Under the pieces are notes generated by a model. It had not been told where the DNA came from. It saw only the letters and a program-made list of their open reading frames with translations, and ran no database searches. This document shows, piece by piece, positions 58,031 through 64,000 of a DNA stretch of 64,000 nt. Source of the DNA: Rahnella variigena (GTDB lineage Bacteria > Pseudomonadota > Gammaproteobacteria > Enterobacterales > Enterobacteriaceae). Position numbers and translations under genes: made by a program. Every line of letters begins with the position of its first letter. Position 1 is the first letter of the stretch. The stretch is taken from NCBI RefSeq assembly GCF_003610915.1, contig NZ_NSDJ01000001.1, positions 4,402,001 through 4,466,000 on the forward strand, in the 5' to 3' direction.

Positions 58031-58822
58031 ATGGCTATTTCAATCAAAACCCCTGAAGACATCGAAAAAATGCGCGTTGCTGGCCGTCTGGCCGCCGAAG
58101 TGCTGGAAATCATTGAGCCTTTCGTCAAACCTGGCGTGAGTACCGGTGAGCTTGATCGCATTTGTGCCGATCACATCGTGAACAAACAAAAAGCGGTTTC
58201 TGCTTGTCTGGATTACCACGGTTTCCCGAAATCTGTCTGCATTTCCATTAACGAAGTGGTATGTCACGGTATTCCGAGCGACGACAAAATCCTTAAAGAT
58301 GGCGATATCGTCAATATCGATGTCACCGTGATTAAAGATGGTTTTCATGGCGACACCTCCAAGATGTTCATCGCGGGCAAACCGACTATTCTGGGTGAGC
58401 GTCTTTGCCGCATCACGCAGGAAAGCCTGTATATCGCGCTGCGCATGATCAAACCGGGTATCCGTCTGCGCACACTGGGTAAAGAGATCCAGAAATTCGT
58501 CGAAGCTGAGAAATTCTCTGTGGTTCGCGAATATTGCGGTCACGGTATCGGTGAAGGTTTCCACGAAGAACCTCAGGTTCTGCATTACGATGCAGATGAC
58601 GGCGGTGTGGTATTACAGGCTGGCATGGCTTTCACGGTTGAACCGATGGTCAACGCCGGTGATTTCCGTATCCGCACCATGAAAGATGGCTGGACGGTAA
58701 AAACTAAAGATCGCAGCTTGTCGGCTCAGTACGAGCATACTATTGTGGTGACAGATAACGGTTGTGAAATTATGACGCTGCGTGAGGATGACACCATCCC
58801 GGCTATTCTGACGCACGACTAA
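58031..58822 (+). CDS. map: Methionine aminopeptidase, type I
   Basis: A 263-residue enzyme that removes the initiator Met. The five metal ligands can be placed: two Asp in NIDVTVIKDGFHGDTS, the His in GHGIGEGFHEEP, and two Glu in MAFTVEPMV and QYEHTIVV. AGGA precedes the ATG. It diverges from rpsB. Confidence 0.97.
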   Translation: MAISIKTPEDIEKMRVAGRLAAEVLEIIEPFVKPGVSTGELDRICADHIVNKQKAVSACLDYHGFPKSVCISINEVVCHGIPSDDKILKDGDIVNIDVTVIKDGFHGDTSKMFIAGKPTILGERLCRITQESLYIALRMIKPGIRLRTLGKEIQKFVEAEKFSVVREYCGHGIGEGFHEEPQVLHYDADDGGVVLQAGMAFTVEPMVNAGDFRIRTMKDGWTVKTKDRSLSAQYEHTIVVTDNGCEIMTLREDDTIPAILTHD

Positions 58823-58862
58823 CAGTCGCCCGCTCTGCGGAGAGGGTATAAATCTGTGAATC

Positions 58863-58886
58863 AAACCGGCGAAAGCCGGTTTTTTT
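58863..58886 (+). terminator. Terminator of map
   Basis: AAACCGGC/GCCGGTTT with a GAAA loop and a T-run, 40 bases after map and 45 before glnD. Confidence 0.9.
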
Positions 58887-58930
58887 ATCTTTCACGTTTA
58901 TTGGTCTCTCACGTGTAGGGCTGCGCACCC

Positions 58931-61621
58931 ATGATTGAAAATTTTCCGGCTGAAAAGAGCCTGCAACCACAAACCACGCAGGATCTTATCCACACATTCC
59001 CGCCACAACCTGCCTCCCCTTCTGTCTATCCGGATGACGATTTAAACCGTCAGAGCCTGAAACAGCATATGGAACAGTTTCAGGTATGGCTGGCGGATGC
59101 CTTCAATGCCGGGCAACGGGCGGAAGAGCTGGTGGATGCGCGAACACATTACATCGACCAGCTGCTGCAACGTCTGTGGACGTTCTACGGGTTCGACAAT
59201 ATCCCTGAAACCGCGATGGTGGCCGTCGGCGGTTACGGCCGTGGTGAACTGCATCCTTTATCCGATATCGACGTGCTGGTACTGAGCCAGAAACGCCTCA
59301 ACGACGAACAGGCGCTGCGGATTGGCGAGCTGATCACTTTGCTGTGGGATCTCAAACTTGAAGTCGGCCACAGCGTCCGCACGCTGGAAGAGTGCCTGTT
59401 AGAAGGTCTGGCCGATTTAACCGTCGCGACTAACCTTATCGAATCACGCCTGATTTGCGGCGACGTGGCGCTGTTTCTCAGTATGCAGAAACACATTTTC
59501 AGCGACGGATTCTGGCCTTCACCGAATTTTTTCCGCGCTAAAATTGCAGAGCAGAATGAGCGCCATCAGCGTTATCACGGCACCAGCTATAACCTTGAGC
59601 CGGACATTAAGAGCAGTCCGGGCGGCTTGCGTGATATCCACACCATTCTGTGGGTGGCCCGCCGCCATTTTGGCGCCACATCGCTCGATGAAATGGTGGC
59701 GTTTGGCTTCCTCACCAAAGCTGAGCGCAACGAGCTGCTGGAGTGTCAGAGCTTCCTGTGGCGTATCCGTTTCGCCCTGCATCTGGTCTTGCCAAGATAT
59801 GACAACCGCCTGCTGTTCGACCGTCAGCAAAGCGTGGCGCAGCTGTTGCAGTATCAGGGCGAAGGCAACCAGCCGGTCGAACGCATGATGAAAGATTTCT
59901 ATCGCATGACCCGCCGGGTCGGCGAGCTGAATCAGATGTTATTGCAGTTGTTCGATGAAGCAATTCTGGCGATTGGCCCGAATGAAAAACCACGCCCGCT
60001 GGATGAACATTTTCAGTTACGCGGCGACCTTATCGATCTGCGCGACGAATCCCTGTTCGATACCCGTCCGGAAACCATCATCAGCATGTTCCACCTGATG
60101 GTACGTCACCGTGAAATCAAAGGGATTTACTCAACGACCGTTCGCTTACTGCGCCATGCCCGCCGTCATCTGAAAGAGCCGCTGTGTATGATCCCGCAGG
60201 CACGCGAAATGTTTATGGCGATTCTGCGCCATCCGGGTGCCGTGTCGCGTGCGCTGGTGCCGATGCACCGCCACAGCGTGTTGTGGGCGTATATGCCGCA
60301 ATGGGGACAAATCGTCGGGCAGATGCAATTCGACCTGTTCCACGCCTATACGGTCGATGAACACACCATCCGTGTGCTGCAAAAACTGGAAAGTTTTGCC
60401 CATGAAGAGACGCGACCAAAGCATCCTTTGTGCGTGGAACTGTACCCGCGCCTGCCGCAACCTGAACTGCTGCTGATGGCCGCGCTGTTTCACGATATCG
60501 CCAAAGGCCGTGGTGGCGATCACTCGATTCTTGGCGCGCAGGATGTGCTGGAGTTTGCCGAACTGCACGGGTTGAATTCCCGTGAAACTCAGCTGGTCGC
60601 CTGGCTGGTTCGTTGTCACTTACTGATGTCAGTAACAGCGCAACGCCGCGATATTCAGGATCCTAATGAAATTCAGCAATTCGCGGCGGAAATGCAGACC
60701 GAAGTCCGTCTGCGCTATCTGGTCAGCCTGACCGTAGCCGATATTTGTGCCACCAACGAAACTCTGTGGAACAGCTGGAAACAGAGCCTGATACGTGAGT
60801 TGTATTTCGCCACCGAGAAACAGCTGCGCCGCGGTATGCAAAATACGCCGGATCTGCGTGAGCGCGTACGTCATCACCGCCTGCAGGCGCTGGCCTTGCT
60901 GCGCATGGATAATATTGATGAGGAAGCGTTGCACCGCATCTGGAGCCGCTGCCGGGCGGATTACTTCCTGCGTCACTCACCGAATCAGCTGGCGTGGCAC
61001 GCAAGACATTTGCTGGAGCACGACTCCACCAAACCGCTGGTGCTGGTCAGCCGTCAGGCAACGCGCGGCGGTACGGAGATATTTATCTGGAGTCCTGACC
61101 GCCCGTATCTGTTTGCCACCGTTGCCGGTGAGCTGGACAGACGTAACCTGAGCATTCATGACGCGCAAATTTTCACCAATCGCGACGGCATGGCGATGGA
61201 TACCTTTATCGTGCTCGAACCGGACGGCAGCCCGCTGGCACAGGATCGCCATGAAGCAATCCGTTATGCGCTGGAACAGTCGATGACGCAGGCTTATCAG
61301 CCGCCGCGCGCCCGACGTCCTTCGCCGAAACTGCGTCATTTCAGCGTACAGACCGAAGTCAGTTTCCTGCCAACACATACCGACCGCCGCACGTACATGG
61401 AACTGGTGGCGCTGGATCAGCCCGGTCTGCTGGCACGCGTCGGGGAAGTGTTCTCTGACCTGGGACTGTCGCTGCACGGTGCGCGCATCTCAACCATCGG
61501 CGAACGCGTAGAAGACTTATTTATTCTTGCTAACAGTGAGCGCCGCGCGCTGGATAAGCAAACTCGTCAGGAAATCACTCGCCGATTAACTGAGGCACTC
61601 AACCCTGGCGATAAAATGTGA
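58931..61621 (+). CDS. glnD: PII uridylyltransferase / uridylyl-removing enzyme
   Basis: An 896-residue bifunctional sensor of glutamine that uridylylates GlnB and GlnK when nitrogen is scarce and removes UMP when it is plentiful. The nucleotidyltransferase site is [19 protein letters not shown] (about 97-115), the HD domain [14 protein letters not shown] lies near 515-530, and two C-terminal ACT domains lie at about 705-790 and 815-890. It stands between map and dapD, as in E. coli. Confidence 0.97.
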   Translation: MIENFPAEKSLQPQTTQDLIHTFPPQPASPSVYPDDDLNRQSLKQHMEQFQVWLADAFNAGQRAEELVDARTHYIDQLLQRLWTFYGFDNIPETAMVAVGGYGRGELHPLSDIDVLVLSQKRLNDEQALRIGELITLLWDLKLEVGHSVRTLEECLLEGLADLTVATNLIESRLICGDVALFLSMQKHIFSDGFWPSPNFFRAKIAEQNERHQRYHGTSYNLEPDIKSSPGGLRDIHTILWVARRHFGATSLDEMVAFGFLTKAERNELLECQSFLWRIRFALHLVLPRYDNRLLFDRQQSVAQLLQYQGEGNQPVERMMKDFYRMTRRVGELNQMLLQLFDEAILAIGPNEKPRPLDEHFQLRGDLIDLRDESLFDTRPETIISMFHLMVRHREIKGIYSTTVRLLRHARRHLKEPLCMIPQAREMFMAILRHPGAVSRALVPMHRHSVLWAYMPQWGQIVGQMQFDLFHAYTVDEHTIRVLQKLESFAHEETRPKHPLCVELYPRLPQPELLLMAALFHDIAKGRGGDHSILGAQDVLEFAELHGLNSRETQLVAWLVRCHLLMSVTAQRRDIQDPNEIQQFAAEMQTEVRLRYLVSLTVADICATNETLWNSWKQSLIRELYFATEKQLRRGMQNTPDLRERVRHHRLQALALLRMDNIDEEALHRIWSRCRADYFLRHSPNQLAWHARHLLEHDSTKPLVLVSRQATRGGTEIFIWSPDRPYLFATVAGELDRRNLSIHDAQIFTNRDGMAMDTFIVLEPDGSPLAQDRHEAIRYALEQSMTQAYQPPRARRPSPKLRHFSVQTEVSFLPTHTDRRTYMELVALDQPGLLARVGEVFSDLGLSLHGARISTIGERVEDLFILANSERRALDKQTRQEITRRLTEALNPGDKM

Positions 61622-61667
61622 TACAAGTACCACTATCTTTTAAAACCAATTCAGGAAAGAGAACAGG

Positions 61668-62492
61668 ATGCAGCAACTACAAACCGTTATTGAACAAGCC
61701 TTCGAGCGCCGTGCAGACATTACTCCGGCTAACGTTGACAGCGTAACGCGCGACGCCATCACTCAGGTTATCAACAAAATCGACAGCGGCGAATTGCGCG
61801 TGGCTGAGAAGATTGATGGCGAATGGGTGACGCATCAGTGGCTGAAGAAAGCGGTACTGCTCTCGTTCAGAATCAATGACAATCAGGTGATGGAAGGCGG
61901 AGAAAGCCGTTACTTCGATAAAGTGCCAATGAAATTCGCGGACTACGATGAAGCGCGTTTCCAGCGTGAAGGTTTCCGCGTGGTGCCACCTGCTGCCGTA
62001 CGTAAAGGCGCATTCATCGCACGCAACACCGTACTGATGCCTTCTTACGTCAACATCGGCGCATACGTTGATGAAGGCACCATGGTTGATACCTGGGCGA
62101 CGGTAGGTTCTTGCGCGCAGATCGGTAAAAACGTACACCTGTCCGGCGGCGTAGGCATCGGCGGCGTTCTGGAGCCTTTGCAGGCTAACCCGACCATCAT
62201 CGAAGACAACTGCTTCATCGGCGCGCGTTCTGAAATCGTTGAAGGCGTGATTGTCGAAGAAGGCTCTGTGATTTCCATGGGCGTTTACATCGGCCAGAGC
62301 ACCAAAATTTATGACCGCGAAACGGGCGAAGTGCATTACGGCCGCGTCCCTGCCGGCTCCGTTGTCGTTTCCGGCAACCTGCCTTCTAAAGACGGTAAAT
62401 ACAGCCTGTATTGTGCTGTCATCGTCAAGAAAGTAGATGCGAAAACTCTGGGCAAAACCGGCCTGAATGAGTTATTGCGAACCATCGACTAA
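61668..62492 (+). CDS. dapD: Tetrahydrodipicolinate N-succinyltransferase
   Basis: A 274-residue left-handed beta-helix trimer of the lysine/diaminopimelate pathway, the same length as E. coli DapD. Hexapeptide repeats span about 110-225 ([32 protein letters not shown]). GGAAAGAGA precedes the ATG. Confidence 0.98.
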   Translation: MQQLQTVIEQAFERRADITPANVDSVTRDAITQVINKIDSGELRVAEKIDGEWVTHQWLKKAVLLSFRINDNQVMEGGESRYFDKVPMKFADYDEARFQREGFRVVPPAAVRKGAFIARNTVLMPSYVNIGAYVDEGTMVDTWATVGSCAQIGKNVHLSGGVGIGGVLEPLQANPTIIEDNCFIGARSEIVEGVIVEEGSVISMGVYIGQSTKIYDRETGEVHYGRVPAGSVVVSGNLPSKDGKYSLYCAVIVKKVDAKTLGKTGLNELLRTID

Positions 62493-62496
62493 GATT

Positions 62497-62533
62497 AAAA
62501 ATAGCGGGTCATCAGTTACCCGCTATTTTTTTA
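62497..62533 (+). terminator. Terminator of dapD
   Basis: AAAAATAGCGGGT/ACCCGCTATTTTT, a 13-base stem followed by TTT, directly after the dapD stop. Confidence 0.92.
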
Positions 62534-62628
62534 TCTTGTTGATAGCAAATTGTGTCATTAATCAACGATTCGAATTCTTCTTCGGTTCATCATGACCGTT
62601 AAATATTCTCCTAAACGAAGGTAGCGCT

Positions 62629-63018
62629 ATGTATGACAATCTGAAAAGCCTGGGCATTAATAATCCCGACGATATTGATCGTTACAGCCTGCGTCAGGAG
62701 GCCAATAACGACATTCTGAAGATCTACTTCCGCAGAGATAAAGGTGAGTTTTTTGCTAAAAGCGTGAAATTTAAATATCCACGCCAGCGCAAAACCATCG
62801 TTGCCGATAACGCAGGGCAAGGTTATAAAGAAATTCATGAAATCAGCCCTAACCTGCGCTATGTAATTGATGAGCTGGACCAAATCTGCCAGCGCGATCA
62901 GGTTGAAGTGGATCTGAAGCGTAAAATTCTTGATGACCTGCGTCACCTGGAATCCGTTGTAGCGAATAAGATTACTGAAATTGAATCCGATCTGGAAAAA
63001 CTGACCAGCGGTCGCTGA
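62629..63018 (+). CDS. yaeH: DUF3461 family protein YaeH
   Basis: A 129-residue charged, soluble protein closely like E. coli YaeH ([20 protein letters not shown] at the start). A C-terminal coiled-coil is likely (about residues 78-125, [15 protein letters not shown]). Function is unknown. In E. coli it also lies near dapD. Confidence 0.92.
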   Translation: MYDNLKSLGINNPDDIDRYSLRQEANNDILKIYFRRDKGEFFAKSVKFKYPRQRKTIVADNAGQGYKEIHEISPNLRYVIDELDQICQRDQVEVDLKRKILDDLRHLESVVANKITEIESDLEKLTSGR

Positions 63019-63046
63019 TTATTCGCAGCCAGAAGATTGAGAAAGT

Positions 63047-63077
63047 AAAAAGGTCAGGCATTTGCCTGACCTTTTTT
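63047..63077. terminator. Bidirectional terminator between yaeH and yqcA
   Basis: AAAAGGTCAGGCA/TGCCTGACCTTTT with A and T runs on both outer sides, so it can end both convergent transcripts. Confidence 0.88.
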
Positions 63078-63105
63078 ATTGTGCGCAGAAGAGACGGCTG
63101 CGAAA

Positions 63106-63555
63106 TTATTTAAGTAACTGGCCCCATTTTTCCACCCAGGGAACAGCGACCGTTTCCGGCTCGGCGGTTTCCATTGCATCAATTTCCAGCAATTCGCCGA
63201 TACGCGACGCGCCCTGCTCCTGCAATAAATCATCCAGCTTATGGCCGCCACCACAGAAATGATCGTAGCTGATATCGCCCAGCGCAATCATACCGTAGCG
63301 CAGTTCCGGCTGATAACCGACGGTGTCACGGATCGCGGCATACAAAGGCGCGATGCTGTCCGGCAAATCGCCCTGACCGGTGGTTGAAGTCACAATCAGG
63401 ACAAAATGATGACGGTAATACTGCCAGGCTTCCAGCGTGCCTTCTTCGAACAATTTGACGTCATGGCCCTGGCCTTTCAGCACGGTTTCCGCTTCTTCTG
63501 CTACCAGTAACGCATTGCCGTACACCGTACCGACGAAAATTCCGACTTCTGCCAT
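63106..63555 (-). CDS. yqcA: Flavodoxin YqcA
   Basis: A 149-residue flavodoxin. The FMN phosphate loop is [13 protein letters not shown] (about 9-21), the [12 protein letters not shown] loop is near 60 and [12 protein letters not shown] near 92. It would carry electrons at low potential; its partner is not known. I chose the ATG at 63555 (MAEVGIFVG), with GGAGTGAAACCC upstream. In E. coli it is paired with truC far from dapD. Confidence 0.93.
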   Translation of the reverse strand: MAEVGIFVGTVYGNALLVAEEAETVLKGQGHDVKLFEEGTLEAWQYYRHHFVLIVTSTTGQGDLPDSIAPLYAAIRDTVGYQPELRYGMIALGDISYDHFCGGGHKLDDLLQEQGASRIGELLEIDAMETAEPETVAVPWVEKWGQLLK

Positions 63556-63597
63556 GGGTTTCACTCCTGTGTGATGCCAATATTTCAATCAAAGGAC

Positions 63598-64000
63598 TTA
63601 AATTTGTGGACTATCCTGACCGCAAGTTTCTGCAAACTCAACCCTTTCAAGCTCAGGGATTTTTCCCTGCCAGCCAAACTGTGTCACCACATTCTGCCAG
63701 CGAGGATCCCAGCGCGCCTGAATCGACAGAGGTTCACCGGTTACCGGATGTGGCAATTGCATATGGCTGGCGTGGAGCATCAGCCCCGAACAGCCAAAAT
63801 GCTGCGTCATGCCGCGGTTTTGCTTTAAATCGCCGTGCGCGCTGTCACCAATAATCGGGTGACGCAAATGCGACATATGACGGCGCAACTGATGCTTACG
63901 GCCAGTTTCTGGTTTCAGTTCCATCAGACTGTAGCGCGCGGTGTCGTAACGTCCTACAGCCACTGGCATTTCGACCTGTGCGACGACGCGATAATGCGTC
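63598..64000 (-). CDS. truC: tRNA pseudouridine(65) synthase TruC (C-terminal part)
   Basis: The last 133 codons of an RluA-family pseudouridine synthase; the N-terminal part, with the catalytic Asp, lies beyond the right edge. Visible family motifs are [18 protein letters not shown] (the RLU motif III region), [11 protein letters not shown] and [13 protein letters not shown]. Its pairing with yqcA, 42 bases away, supports TruC rather than RluA or RluC. Confidence 0.9.
   Translation of the reverse strand, partial: THYRVVAQVEMPVAVGRYDTARYSLMELKPETGRKHQLRRHMSHLRHPIIGDSAHGDLKQNRGMTQHFGCSGLMLHASHMQLPHPVTGEPLSIQARWDPRWQNVVTQFGWQGKIPELERVEFAETCGQDSPQI

Overview
This window is chromosomal DNA from a member of the Enterobacterales. 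Gene order and protein sequences follow the Escherichia coli minute 4-5 region closely. Several local differences suggest a Yersiniaceae-type genus such as Rahnella, Serratia, Ewingella or a relative; this is inferred from gene content and synteny, not from a database match.

Layout. 1-2343: a partial MFS exporter diverging from the LysR regulator yafC, then the aldo-keto reductase dkgB. 2344-16611: a 17-gene, tightly overlapping minus-strand operon for an aryl polyene (APE) pigment of the type II polyketide kind. It runs from apeC to apeR in canonical order and ends with a phosphopantetheinyl transferase. 16612-17010: an AT-rich, gene-free leader of that operon. 17012-22862: a complete rRNA operon read on the minus strand (P1, P2, boxA, 16S, tRNA-Ile, tRNA-Ala, spacer boxA, 23S, 5S, tRNA-Asp, terminator). 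22913-31809: gmhB, the MetJ-controlled metNIQ methionine importer, rcsF-trmO, proS, nlpE, yaeQ-arfB and yaeP-rof. 31878-34019: a small c-type cytochrome, tilS and the VOC protein yaeR. 34093-35539: an IS3-family (IS150-group) insertion sequence sitting in the loop of what was the ldcC terminator. 35556-57663: the conserved envelope, replication and translation supercluster, read on the minus strand: rpsB-tsf-pyrH-frr-dxr-uppS-cdsA-rseP-bamA-skp-lpxD-fabZ-lpxA-lpxB-rnhB-dnaE-accA-ldcC. 57664-63018: the rpsB leader, then map, glnD, dapD and yaeH on the plus strand. 63106-64000: yqcA and truC (partial), which lie elsewhere in E. coli.

How the genes work together. In the APE operon, ApeH activates an aryl acid. 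Two acyl carrier proteins (ApeE, ApeF) carry the chain, which ApeO/ApeC and ApeR ketosynthases, the ApeQ reductase and the ApeI/ApeP dehydratases extend without enoyl reduction. ApeD, ApeJ, ApeK, ApeL, ApeM and ApeN have the families expected for acyl or glycosyl transfer, release and export to the outer membrane. The terminal transferase would arm the carrier proteins. The supercluster joins lipid A synthesis (lpxD, fabZ, lpxA, lpxB), outer-membrane protein assembly (bamA, skp, rseP), phospholipid and isoprenoid synthesis (cdsA, accA, uppS, dxr) and translation (rpsB, tsf, frr).

Main points of interest: the APE operon lies between the rRNA operon's tRNA-Asp and dkgB, which are neighbours in E. 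coli; the cluster has no gene for an aryl methyltransferase or ammonia-lyase; and the insertion sequence has split a transcription terminator into two arms 1.4 kb apart. Nothing here is clearly a wholly undescribed system; the APE operon and its leader are the best candidates for new biology.
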